In this document: in pieces, positions 10,916 to 22,349 of the stretch
Position numbering within the stretch: the first letter of the stretch is position 1
Layout: each line of letters begins with the position of its first letter
NCBI GenBank assembly: GCA_028751875.1
Contig: CM054143.1
Span: forward strand, 67,873,194-67,937,193
Direction: 5' to 3'
From: Rapana venosa
Taxonomy: Eukaryota > Mollusca > Gastropoda > Neogastropoda > Muricidae
DNA: 64,000 nucleotides
Translations under genes and position numbers: made by a program
The notes under the pieces: model-generated
Seen by the model: the letters and a program-made list of their open reading frames with translations, nothing else
Told to the model about the DNA's origin: nothing
The model's database searches: none

Positions 10916-13437
10916 GTAGGCTGGCTGTCTGCTGTAGTGTAGGCTGGCTGTCTGCTGCTGCTGTAGTGTAGGCTGTCTGTCTGCTGTAGTACAGGATGGC
11001 TGTCTGCTGTAGTACAGGATGGCTGTCTGCTGTAGTGTAGGATGGCTGTCTGCTGTAGTGTAGGATGCTGTCTGCTGTAGTGTAGGATGCTGTCTGCTGT
11101 AGTACAGGATGGCTGTCTGCTGTAGTGTAGGCTGGCTGTCTGCTGTAGTGTAGGCTGGCTGTCTGCTGTAGTGTAGGATGCTGTCTGCTGTAGTGTAGGA
11201 TGGCTGTCTGCTGTAGTGTAGGATGGCTGTCTGCTGTAGTGTAGGCTGGCTGTCTGCTGTAGTGTAGGATGGCTGTCTGCTGTAGTGTAGGCTGGCTGTC
11301 TGCTGTAGTGTAGGATGGCTGTCTGCTGTAGTGTAGGATGGCTGTCTGCTGCTGTAGTGTAGGATGGCTGTCTGCTGCTGTAGTGTAGGCTGGCTGTCTG
11401 CTGCTGTAGTGTAGGATGGCTGTCTGCTGTAGTAGGATGGCTGTCTGCTGTAGTGTAGGATGGCTGTCTGCTGTAGTGTAGGCTGGCTGTCTGCTGTAGT
11501 GTAGGATGGCTGTCTGCTGTAGTGTAGGCTGGCTGTCTGCTGCTGTAGTGTAGGATGGCTGTCTGCTGTAGTGTAGGATGGCTGTCTGCTGCTGCTGTAG
11601 TGTAGGATGGCTGTCTGCTGCTGTAGTGTAGGCTGTCCTGTCTGCTGTAGTGTAGGATGGCTGTCTGCTGTAGTGTAGGATGGCTGTCTGCTGTAGTGTA
11701 GGATGGCTGTCTGCTGCTGTAGTGTAGGATGGCTGTCTGCTGTAGTGTAGGCTGGCTGTCTGCTGTAGTGTAGGATGGCTGTCTGCTGCTGTAGTGTAGG
11801 ATGGCTGTCTGCTGTAGTGTAGGATGGCTGTCTGCTGCTGTAGTGTAGGATGGCTGTCTGCTGCTGTAGTGTAGGATGGCTGTCTGCTGTAGTGTAGGAT
11901 GGCTGTCTGCTGCTGTAGTGTAGGATGGCTGTCTGCTGCTGTAGTGTAGGATGGCTGTCTGCTGCTGTAGTAGTGTAGGCTGGCTGTCTGCTGTAGTGTA
12001 GGAATGGCTGTCTGCTGTAGTGTAGGATGGTGTCTGCTGCTGTAGTGTAGGTGGCTGTCTGCTGTAGTGTAGGCGGTGTCTGCTGCTGTAGTGTAGGATG
12101 GCTGTCTGCTGTAGTGTAGGCTGGCTGTCTGCTGTAGTGTAGGATGGCTGTCTGCTGCTGTAGTGTAGGATGGCTGTCTGCTGTAGTGTAGGATGGCTGT
12201 CTGCTGCTGTAGTGTAGGATGGCTGTCTGCTGCTGTAGTGTAGGATGGCTGTCTGCTGTAGTGTAGGATGGCTGTCTGCTACTGTAGTGTAGGATGGCTG
12301 TCTGCTGCTGTAGTGTAGGATGGCTGTCTGCTGTAGTGTAGGATGGCTGTCTGCTGTAGTGTAGGATGGCTGTCTGTCTGCTGCTGTAGTGTAGGATGGC
12401 TGTCTGCTGTAGTGTAGGATGGCTGTCTGCTGTAGTGTAGGATGGCTGTCTGCTGTAGTGTAGGCTGGCTGTCTGCTGCTGTAGTGTAGGCTGGCTGTCT
12501 GCTGTAGTGTAGGATGGCTGTCTGCTGCTGTAGTGTAGGATGGCTGTCTGCTGTAGTGTAGGATGGCTGTCTGCTGTAGTACAGGATGGCTGTCTGCTGT
12601 AGTGTAGGATGGCTGTCTGCTGCTGTAGTGTAGGATGGCTGTCTGCTGTAGTGTAGGATGCTGTCTGCTGCTGTAGTGTAGGATGGCTGTCTGCTGTAGT
12701 GTAGGATGGCTGTCTGCTGCTGTAGTGTAGGATGGCTGTCTGCTGTAGTGTAGGCTGGCTGTCTGCTGTAGTGTAGGATGGCTGTCTGCTGTAGTGTAGG
12801 ATGGCTGTCTGCTGTAGTGTAGGATGGCTGTCTGCTGTAGTACAGGATGGCTGTCTGCTGCTGTAGTGTAGGATGGCTGTCTGCTGCTGTAGTGTAGGAT
12901 GGCTGTCTGCTGTAGTGTAGGATGGCTGTCTGCTGTAGTGTAGGATGGCTGTCTGCTGTAGTACAGGATGGCTGTCTGCTGCTGTAGTGTAGGCTGGCTG
13001 TCTGCTGTAGTGTAGGCTGGCTGTCTGCTGTAGTGTAGGATGGCTGTCTGCTGCTGTAGTGTAGGTGGCTGTCTGCTGCTGTAGTGTAGGATGGCTGTCT
13101 GCTGTATTGGTAGGATTTGGGTGTCTGCTGTAGTTTTAGGCTGGCTGTCTGCTGCTGTAGTGTAGGATGGCTGTCTGCTGCTGTAGTGTAGGATGGCTGT
13201 CTGCTGTAGTGTAGGATGGCTGTCTGCTGTAGTGTAGGATGGCTGTCTGCTGTAGTGTAGGATGGCTGTCTGCTGCTGTAGTGTAGGATGGCTGTCTGCT
13301 GTAGTGTAGGCTGTCTGCTGCTGTAGTGTAGGCTGTCTGCTGCTGTAGTGTAGGCTGGCTGTCTGCTGTAGTGTAGGCTGGCTGTCTGCTGTAGTGTAGG
13401 ATGGCTGTCTGCTGCTGTAGTGTAGGATGGCTGTCTT
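10916..13437 (+). repeat. 2.5-kb minisatellite starting exactly at the exon 2 donor
   Basis: About 100 copies of a 23-bp unit with core GGATGGCTGTCTGCTGTAGT, many with an extra CTG triplet (26 bp). The first unit is the donor of exon 2 itself (TCTGG|GTAGGC). Each unit carries GTAGGA or GTAGGC (donor-like) and CTGTAG (acceptor-like). The period and triplet variants keep the minus strand open, giving a long but meaningless reading frame. The array ends at TTCACAGGGAAG near 13440. Confidence 0.95.
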
Positions 13438-14085
13438 CACAGGGAAGAAGTCAGTCAGCTAGCTCTTTTACCTGGGTAGATCTGTAACTATTTCTGTCCC
13501 AGGTCAGTCGTGTGGTTGCTTTATCATGGTCACATACACACTATATGCTTCGTTCATGTAGTGTCTCTGCTGAAATACCTCGTACACACACACACACACA
13601 CACACACAGACAGATAAGTTGTCTCCTCCATCAGTTAAGTTTCCTTCTCTGTGTCCATGCCTCATACTACATAATTATAGTTTATCTCTTTTCTGTATTT
13701 TTGTCTGATGATTTATAGCAGAAGCACATGAAATAAGACAATTGCAGCTTTATGCCAATGAATTAAATATGTTATCACACATCTAAAATGATACTTATAT
13801 TGCAATAATCTTTACCAAGGAAACTCCATGAAAATTTCACAGAATTTGATTGGATGGTCAAGTTTGAATCTGTCATTTTTGTTTGTTTGTTTGTTCTTTA
13901 CTGCTCTGGTTGTTTACATCATGTGTTACTCCCATTGTTAAAAGGCCGCCCTAGACATTGTCAGTATATTGTTTGAAGCGTCTGGTCTTATGACGCCTCT
14001 CTCACCTAATCTTTCTATTTGCATCATCCTGCATGCAGTCAGTTTCTTTTATGCGGTATCTTAATTTTTGTGTGTGTGTACACAG
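13438..14085 (+). other. End of intron 2
   Basis: Ordinary AT-rich intron sequence with a (CA)n run at about 13584-13608 and a short (TTTG)n run near 13880. A GT tract and TACACAG form the acceptor of exon 3. Nothing else is seen. Confidence 0.7.
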
Positions 14086-14257
14086 AGGTCAGAGTGTGCA
14101 ATCTGTCCCTTCAACAACTGTAGACCGCAAGTCATATGGCCACGGCTGTTGTCTGACGGTGTCTGATCAGGATCGCCTGCGAATCTTCATGCACGAGTTT
14201 GTGGTTCGTGCCCTGATTCCCTGGGCAGAGCGGCAGATGAAGATGCTCAGTGACCAG
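14086..14257 (+). CDS. TRAPPC8: TRAPPC8 exon 3 of window (conserved CLT/DQDR block)
   Basis: The exon is 172 nt, from a TGTACACAG acceptor (phase 2) to a CAG|GTGAGA donor at 14258 (phase 0). Its second half, starting HGCCLTVSDQDRLRIF and ending ERQMKMLSDQ, matches the conserved TRAPPC8 segment HGACLTLTDHDRIR...LNDQ. That is the first firmly conserved block in the window. The phase-0 donor at 14258 joins it to LTSRKG of exon 4 exactly as in vertebrates. The frame stays open for another 93 nt past the donor, with a second donor-like site at 14334 (TCA|GTAAGA). Using that site would break the frame into exon 4. Confidence 0.88.
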
Positions 14258-14334
14258 GTGAGAGACTTTGTCAAGGTCAAGGACAAACACGGAGGAGTGC
14301 TGCTGCCCCACACAGCCTCATTAGAGTTCTTCAG

Positions 14335-15362
14335 TAAGACAGCACAGCAGTGACTGGGATATATAGAGAGATAGCTTGAAAGATACAGCACAGCAGTGAC
14401 TGCGATAGAGAGAGATAGCTTGAAAGATACAGCACATCAGTGATGGGATAGAGAGAGATAGCTTGAAAGATACAGCACAGCAGTGATGGGATAGAGAGAG
14501 ATACAGCACAGCAGTGACTGCGATAGAGAGAGATAGCTTGAAAGATACAGCACAGCAATGACTGGGATAGAGAGAGATAGCTTGAAAGATACAGCACATC
14601 AGTGATGGGATAGAGAGAGAGATACTGTTAGCTTGAAAGATACAGCACAGCAGTGATGGGATAGAGAGAGATAGCTTGAAAGATACAGCACAGCAATGAC
14701 TGGGATAGAGAGAGATAGCTTGAAAGATACAGCACATCAGTGATGGGATAGAGAGAGAGATACTGTTAGCTTGAAAGATACAGCACATCAGTGACTGGGA
14801 TAGACAATGACAATGACAAATTCTTTTATTTCAAGGATAATGAATAAGCACTCATGTGCTTTTTTACATCCAGTCCCTGCCCGTAGGGATACATCTTAAT
14901 AATAACCCAACACTTATTACAGTCACATAGAGAGATAGATAGCTTGAAAGATACAGCACAGCAGTGATGGGATAGATAGAGATAGCTTGAAAGATACAGC
15001 ACAGCAGTGATGGGATAGAGAGAGATAGCTTGAAAGATACAGCACAGCAGTGATGGGATAGAGAGAGATAGCTTGAAAGATACAGCACAGCAGTGACTGG
15101 GATAGAGGGAGATAGCTTGAAAGATACAGCACAGCAATGACTGGGATAGAGAGAGATAGCTTGAAAGATACAGCACAGCAATGACTGGGATAGAGAGAGA
15201 TAGCTTGAAAGATACAGCACAGCAATGACTGGGATAGAGAGAGATAGCTTGAAAGATACAGCACAGCAATGACTGGGATAGAGAGAGATAGCTTGAAAGA
15301 TACAGCACAGCAATGACTGGGATAGAGAGAGATAGCTTGAAAGATACAGCACAGCAGTGATG
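14335..15362 (+). repeat. Minisatellite, ~37-43 bp unit, 3' of exon 3
   Basis: About 23 copies of a unit with core ATAGCTTGAAAGATACAGCA followed by CAGCAGTGA(CT)GGGATAGAGAGAG. It starts about 80 bp after the exon 3 donor, inside the segment where the exon frame remains open. It is split at 14803-14930 by a family A retroposon, after which the same units resume. The array therefore existed before that insertion. Confidence 0.93.
14803..14930 (+). mobile_element. Retroposon family A, short copy splitting a minisatellite
   Basis: It contains AATAAGCACTCATGTGCTTT and CATCCAGTCCCTGCCCG, matching 2405-2590. Minisatellite units lie on both sides. Confidence 0.75.
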
Positions 15363-15434
15363 GGACAGAGAATTCATTGTGAAGGGGGAAGTTGGGACAA
15401 ATAATTTTCTGGGACAGAGTGGTGGGTGGAAGAT

Positions 15435-16198
15435 GGGACAAAGAATTAATGATAATATAATGTATGGGATTTATGCAGTGCTGAATCTTGTAAAGTAACC
15501 AAAGCAAAGCACTTACATTCAAATCATTCACACGCATGCAGCTGTCCGCATATATCGGGATAAACAGATATCAAATTTATACATGCAACACGCTTAGGTG
15601 GGGGTGGTGGAAGTGAAGGTAGCAATTGAAAAGTAGGAACAGATAACAGGGGAAGATCTCAAGTAGAAAAATGAAGGCTTTTAGCGAAGTGGGAGAGAGA
15701 GGTCGTTCCATGTGGACAGACCAGAAACAGAAAGAGCAATGGCCAACAGAGGTTTGTTTAAATCTGGGTGTTTGAAAGCGCAATGTATCTGCAGCTGATG
15801 AAGGGAGCGGGATGGAATGTACAGAAGACAGTTACAGAGATAAGAGGGTGCAGACATTTGAAACAGAGGGTATTAATCTTATACTTTATTCTTTGTGAAA
15901 CAGGCAGCCAGTGAAGAGATCGCAAAAGAGGAGTGATGTGATCAGATTTTTTTCTTTCTAAGGATTAGTCAAGCTGCAGAGTTTTGTATGTGTTGAAGGG
16001 AGTGGATGGATGATGCTGGTAAACCAGCCAGGAGAGAATTACAGTAGTCCAGACCTGAAAGAATGAGAGATGTGACAAGTTTGGATGTTGTGTCAGTAGA
16101 CAGATACTTGTGAATTATGCTTATGCACTGTAATTGATAGTAGCAAGACTGGCAGGTCTGGGTGATGAAGTTTTTCATAGAGAGTGTGTTGTCAATAA
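15435..16198 (-). mobile_element. CR1/L2-like LINE, 5'-truncated, minus strand
   Basis: Read on the minus strand, it encodes the reverse transcriptase C-terminal part: VIDNTLSMKNFITQTCQSCY, then LVTSLILSGLDYCNSLLAGL and LQHIQNSAA. A 3' UTR follows, with a terminal GCGCTATATAAAT-like motif and an ATT-rich tail at about 15435-15480. The coding sequence is cut at about 16197, exactly where the 3' end of an RTE copy begins. The RTE therefore inserted into this LINE and the LINE's 5' side was later lost. Confidence 0.82.
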
Positions 16199-17148
16199 CT
16201 CCTCTCATCTCATCTGCTCCCATAACCCCCTCCGGTCGGGGTCGTAGGGGCACTGCAGTGACAAACGTTGCACCAGCTGGCTCCATTTGCGGCGGTTGTG
16301 GGCAAGTGCCTGGGTTGTGGAGAAGCTCTTCCCAGTCCATTCAGTGATGTTGTCTGCCCATTTCTTCTTCGGCCTGCCTCGCCTTTTCTTCCCCTGCACT
16401 GTTCCTTGCAGTATGGTCTTGGAGAGCCCGTCTGATCTTGTCACATGTCCATACCATCTGAGCTTCCTTTTCTTGACTGTGGCTAGCAGGTCTTCGTACT
16501 GTTTTACTTGTTGGGTGATGGTTTGTCGGATTTCTTCATTGGTAATGTGGTCTGTGTATGAAATGCCAAGGAGACTTCTGAGGCATCTCACCTCTGAAGT
16601 CTGGATTCTCCTTTGTAGATCTGCATTCAGTGTCCAGGATTTGCAGGCATACAGATATGTGGAGATGACCAGTGCATGCAGTAGCTTGACCTTGGTCCTG
16701 AGAGATGTTTTGGTCTTTCCAGATAGTCTTGAGCTTTGTCATTGCTGCTACTGTTAGTGCAGCTCTTGCGAGGATTTTGGTCTTTGAATCTTCTTCACTA
16801 ATAATAGCTCCAAGGTACTTGTAGTGATCTACAACCTCAAGTTCTTTTCCACTGACTGTGATCTTGGAAGTGATTAGCTGGGCATTGTTTGTCATGAGTT
16901 TTATCTTCTTGGCACTGATCTCCATGCCGTATCTGGAGGATGTTTTGTCCAGGTGGTACACTAGGTTGGCTAGTTCCTGTTCGTTTCCTGCCAGTCCGTC
17001 GATGTCATCGGGAAACCTGAGGTTGGTGATTGTTCGCCCTCTAATACTGGCTGTGCCGGTGTGATCTTCTAATGCATCAGTCATTAGGCGCTCAAGGAAG
17101 ACAATGAACAGGGTCAGCGATAGGAGACGGCCTTGATATACTTCCCGG
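16199..17148 (-). mobile_element. RTE-type retrotransposon, 5'-truncated, minus strand
   Basis: On the minus strand it runs from LFIVFLERLMTDALEDHTGT to LRFPDDIDGLAG, YGMEISAKKIKLMTNN and YKYLGAIISEEDSK. A short frameshifting deletion follows, then LRSLLGISYTDHITNEEI, KLRWYGHVTRSDGLSKTILQ and KKWADNITEWTGKSFS. The catalytic box reads FPDD instead of FADD, so the copy is inactive on that ground too. The 3' tail is GATGAGATGAGAGGAG near 16199. It is a close relative of 904-1786. Confidence 0.88.
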
Positions 17149-19968
17149 GGGGGGGGTGATAGAAGAGAGAATTGTATAGGGTAGGGGGGGGGGATACAAG
17201 AGAGAATTGTATAGAGGGGAGGGGGGGTGATAGAAGAGAGAATTGTATTAGGGTAGGGGGGGGGGGGGGGGTGATAGAACAAAGAATTGTATATGGTAGG
17301 GGGGGGGTGATAGAGAGAGAATTGTATAGGGTAGGGGGGGGGGGGGGTGATAGAAGAGAGAATTGTATAGGGTAGGGGGGGGGGGGGGTGATAGAACAGA
17401 GAATTGTATAGGGTAGAGGGGGTGGGGTGATAGAACAGAGAATTGTATAGGGTAGGGGGGGGGGGGGGGGGTGATAGAACAGAGAATTGTATAGGGGGGG
17501 GGGGTGATAGAAGAGAGAATTGTATAGGGTAGGGGGGTGATAGAAGAGAGAATTGTATAGGGTAGGGGGGTGATAGAAGAGAAAATTGTATAGGGTAGAG
17601 GGGGAGGGGTGATAGAGAGAGAATTGTATAGGGGGGGGGGGGGGGGTGATGAAGAGAGAATTGTATAGGGTAGGGGGGGGGGGGGTGATAGAAGAGAGAA
17701 TTGTATATGGGTAGGGGGGGAGTGATAGAAGAGAGAATTGTATAGAGGGGGGGGGGGTGATAGAAGAGAGAATTGTAGAGGGGGAGGGGGTGATAGAAAG
17801 AATTGTTATAGGGTAGGGGGGGGGTGATAGAAGAGAGAATTGTATAGGGTAGGGGGGGGGGGGTGATAGACCAGAGAATTTGTTACGGTTGGGGGGGGTG
17901 GTGATAGAGAGAGAATTGTATAGGGTAGGGGGGTGATAGAAGAGAGAATTGTATAGGGTAGGGGGGGTGATAGAGAGAGAATTGATATAGGGTAGGGGGG
18001 GGATAGAAGAGAGAATTGTATAGGGTAGGGGGGTGATAGAAGAGAGAATTGTATGGGTAGGGGGGGTGATAGACAGAGATTTTTATAGGGTAGGGGGGGG
18101 TGGTGATAGAAGAGAGAATTGTAGAGGGAGGGGGGTGATAGAAGATAATTTTTTACGGTTGGGGGTGGGGTGATAGAAGAGAGAATTGTATGAGGGGGGG
18201 GGGTGATAGAAGAGAGAATTGTATAGGGTGAGGGGGGGGGGGGGGTGATAGAACAGAGAATTGTATAGGGTGGGGTGAGAGGGTTGTTAGGGTGGGGTGT
18301 AGAAGAGAGAATTTGTATAGGGTGGGGGGTGATAGAAAGAGAATTGTTTAGGGTAGGGGGGGTGATTAAGAGAGAATTGTTTGAGGGTGGGGGGGGTGAT
18401 AGAACAGATAATTTGTATAGGTAGGGGGGGGGTGATTAGAAGAGAATTGTTAGGGTAGGGGGGTGATAGAAAGAGAATTGTATAGGGTAGAGGGGGGTGA
18501 TAGAACAGAGAATTGTATATGGAGGGGAGGGGGGGTGATAGAAGAGAGAATTGTTAGGGAGGGGGTGATAGAATGAGAATTTTATAGGGTTGTGGGGCTG
18601 ATAGAAGAGAAATTGTATATGGGGGGGGGGTGATAGAACAGATATTGTATAGGTTAGGGGGGGGTGTAGAGGGATTGTATAGGGTAGGGGGTGTAGAAGA
18701 GAGTAATTGTATAGGTAGAGGGGGGATGATAGAGAGAGAATTGTATAGGGTGGGAGGGGGGTGTGATAGAAGAGAGAATTGTTATAGGGTTAGGGGGGTG
18801 ATTAGAAAGAGAATTTTTAGTAGGGGGTGGAGGTGTTGGTAGGGGTGGGGTGATAGAAAGAGAGAATTGTATGGGTAGGGGTGGGGGGGTGATAGAACAG
18901 AGAATTTGTTATAGGGTAGGGGGGTGATAGAAGAGAGATATTGTATTGGGGGTGGGGGGGTTTATAGAAAGTAATTGTATAGGGTAGGGGGGTGATAGAA
19001 CAGAGAATTGTATAGTGGGGGGGGGGGGTGATAGAACGATAATTGTATAGGTTGGGGGGGGGGGGGTGATAGAAGAGAGAATTGTATGGGGGGGGGGGGT
19101 GATAGAACAGATAATTGTATACGGTGGGGGTGGGATAGAACAGAGAATTGTATAGGGTAGGGGGGGTGATAGAACAGAGAATTGTATGGGGGGGGGGGGG
19201 TGATAGAACAGAGAATTGTATGGGGGTGATAGAAGAGAGAATTGTATAGGGTAGGGGGGTGATGAACAGAGAATTGTATGGGGGGGTGGGGGGTGATGAT
19301 AGAGAATTGTGGGGGGAAGAGAGAAAATTGTTATAGGGGGGGTGTGGGGGGTGATAAAACAGAGAATTGTATAAGGGTAGGAGGGGCGTGATTAGAACAG
19401 AGAATTGCATAGGGCAGGGAGGTGGGGTGATAGAACAAAGAATTGTATAGGGTAGGAGGGGGGTTGGGGGACGATAGAACAGAGAATTGTATAGGGGGGG
19501 GGATAGAACAGAGAATTGTATAGGGGGGTGATTAGAACAGAGATTTGTATAGGGTAGGGGGGGGGGGCATAGAACAGAGATTTGTATAGGGTGGGGGGGG
19601 TGAGGTGATAGAACAGAGATTTGTATAGGGTAGGGGGATGTGATAGAACAGATAATTGTATAGGGTGGGGGGTGGTTGTGATAGAACAGAGAATTGTATA
19701 GGGTAGGGGGGAGTGATAGAACAGAGAATTGTGTAGGGTAGGGGGGGTGATAGAGAGAGAATTGTATAGGGTAGGGGGGGTGAGGTGATATAGAACAGAG
19801 ATTTGTATAGGGTAGGGGGGGGTGAGGTGATAGAAAGAGATTTGTATAGGGTAGGGGGGGTGATAGAACAGAGAATTGTATAGGGTAGGGGGGGGAGTGA
19901 TAGAACAGAGAATTGTAGAGGGTAGAGGGGGTGAGGTGATAGAACAGAGAATTGTAGAGGGTAGGGGG
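17149..19968. repeat. 2.8-kb G-run minisatellite, ~35-45 bp unit
   Basis: About 70 copies of GTGATAGAA(C/G)AGAGAATTGTATAGGGTA separated by G runs of about 5 to 18. Many units have single-base indels or partial deletions. The G runs are on the plus strand, which is the sense strand of TRAPPC8. The long proline-rich frames on the minus strand are repeat translations. Confidence 0.93.
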
Positions 19969-21670
19969 GCACTGCTTCTCATTGCCTCCGTTTAGTTTCG
20001 CAGCCAAAGTTCATGACCCACAGCTGGCAGGGCGTGGATATAAATAAACAGGGCAAAAGGAAAGGCAGCACTAGCTGTTTGCAGCTGTAGCCGTGTTCAG
20101 CCGTAAATTACCCTTGTGTCTTTCACACATCCTCTTGCACAGTGAATTGTCAAAAAACGACAAGCAAAGCACTCTTTAAAATAAGCTTTAAACGAGCTTT
20201 CTTTTGATTCCAAACTCCACATACTTTCTTTCATACTGGTTGATGTGACAGCAGTTCAAACAGACATGAAGATAAAGAGGAGAGGTGCAGGCAGAAACAC
20301 AATCACCAAAACCAGACATTTCTAACTCTCTCTAAAAAAGCAGACATTTATATTATATAAACAATGAACATAGAGAAAACATTGAACATGTCTGGATGCA
20401 GACTAACATTTTTTCTTTTTGCTGCGACATTGTCCCTGTTGGCACAGTGAGGCCATAAATAAACACACCTTAGCGGCTACCGCGCGCGGCCAGCGCCGTG
20501 AGAGGCAGGGTGATGGAGAGCGTGGGGAGAGAGTCTGGGGCAGTCAATAGTGTCAGCTTTCTGACTTCTCTATAAACACTCCTGCTGGTCAGGCGTTACA
20601 GCACGTACACAGTCTACTGTTTCATCAGCTTTTAGCCGTATCCTTGCTACAGCTGAAGGTTTGTTCATTCCAGTACAGCTCATAATTATAGCCCCGAGAA
20701 CACAGTAGAAAACAGATGTCTTGTCAGTATCCTACACTGTCATCAAGCAAGGATACCTCACAAATGGCTCAGGTTTTTATTTCACTAATGTTTCTAATAC
20801 TATACATAAAGCATTTCCTGATCATATTAAGAAATTGTTGTGATCAAATGTGTATCTACTTATCAGTTCTGTGTTGTGTAAAAAAGAACAAATTGCACAC
20901 AGGCCTACACTTTGACATCAAAGCAACACCAAAAAAAGCAGAAAGAAAACACACACACACACACAAAACGGATGACAAAATTTACAAAACTGCATACACA
21001 CGGGAACTAGATTTTTAAAAAGCACATGAGTGCTTATTCCATTATCCTCAAAATAAAAGAATAAACAAAATAAATAAACACACACACATGAGCGCACGTG
21101 CACACACACACATACACACATAAGCAGACACACATACACACACACAAAATGGCATAAATACATGCAAGCATACCCTATACTCACACATACGCGCGTGGGT
21201 GTGCACACCACACACATGTAACTACAAGAAGATGCACACAGCACACTTGTGCTCGAGAAAACTAAACTTGAAACTGACACACAGCCAGGAAGCACCTGGC
21301 ACATGTAGGTGCTGTGGCCCATTACACACACAGACACACACACATACACACATGCATACATGGGCATATATGCATACACGCACACACACACATGTGCGTG
21401 CTCACACACCACGCACAAACGCGCGCACGCACGCACACACACTCACAGAAAATGCACTGATGCAGTGAATGATAAAAAAGTCTTTCAAATAAAAATTCGC
21501 CCAGTGGCTAATAGACAGCAAAGAAGGAATGTGTGCTGGCACCGTGAGACGCTGGACTTGGACCCCTGACCGCGCGGTGCCTAGATAGCAGCCAGATGGT
21601 GTTTAGGTTACGGCGAAAATGCCAGCCGCAATAACGAAGAGTCGGGTTTTTCTGTTTCGACGCGGCCATG
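19969..21670. mobile_element. 1.7-kb insertion splitting the G-run minisatellite, type unknown
   Basis: The G-run array stops at 19968 and resumes at 21671 with the same GATAGAACAGAGAATTGTA unit, so the DNA between is an insertion. It has two ATAAATAAACA segments (about 20038 and 20455), a GC-rich block at 20470-20530, a family A copy at 20975-21065, CA-rich runs at 21080-21450, and a GC-rich end (21560-21670). No terminal inverted or direct repeat was found by eye, and no transposase or polymerase is encoded. Confidence 0.6.
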
Positions 21671-21840
21671 GGGCGAGGGGTGATAGAACAGAGAATTGTA
21701 GGGGGGAGTGGGAAGTGATAAGAGAGTATTTAAGGTTCGGGCATGGGGTGATAGAAAAGAGAATTTAAGGGGGTAGTGGGGTGATAAAAAGATAATTTAA
21801 GGGGTAGTGGGGGTGATAGAACAGAAAGTTAAGGGGTAGA
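21671..21840. repeat. Continuation of the G-run minisatellite
   Basis: About five decayed units (GTGATAGAACAGA then TTAAGGGGTAGTGGGG) match 17149-19968. From 21841 to 22350 the sequence is AT-rich intron with no feature seen. Confidence 0.85.
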
Positions 21841-22349
21841 GCAATAAAAGAAAACATCACAGTAATATTAATGTAACGCATTTAGATAACTAATTTCGTG
21901 CTACTATAGAGCCACATTACGAAGAACTTACAGCACTAGAATTACTTGTTGATGTTAAACTCTTTCCAAATTTTTTTCGTCCATGTTGCACTCTCTGATT
22001 CAGTGTGTAACGTTTCATGGATTACTTTGTTACAGTGATTAGGTAAATGCTATCGACAATTTTTAGCTTCATGTTACTCGCAGGTGTGTAGATGGATTTT
22101 GTACTACAAATAGAGTAATGTCGAGATTAGCAAAGAAATAGCGTTGTGAGTGATAGAAAATACATTAGTTTTGAGATGGAGGTCAAACTGATCTGCTGAT
22201 GATGCAAAGGTGACATGTAGCAGGGTGAAGACTCAGTCAAACCCTCTGTGATGGTCAGTGTGCTTGCTGACAAGGGGAGTTATATCACCCTCGATATGTG
22301 TAGAATATGTAAAGAAAAATTCCTACAGTTATTGCAGTCAACAGGTAGA

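Noticed and set aside
10861..13440. 859-codon minus-strand reading frame rich in QQTA and YTTADSHP
   Set aside because: It is a translation of the 23/26-bp minisatellite after exon 2. It runs antisense to, and overlaps, the true exon 2.
14334..14339. Donor of exon 3 at 14334 instead of 14258
   Set aside because: It would leave phase 1, whereas exon 4 must enter in phase 0, and the family sequence joins DQ directly to the L-x-SRKG block.
18817..20007. Proline-rich 396-codon minus-strand frame
   Set aside because: It arises from G runs and the 35-45 bp repeat; frames change with every G-run length.
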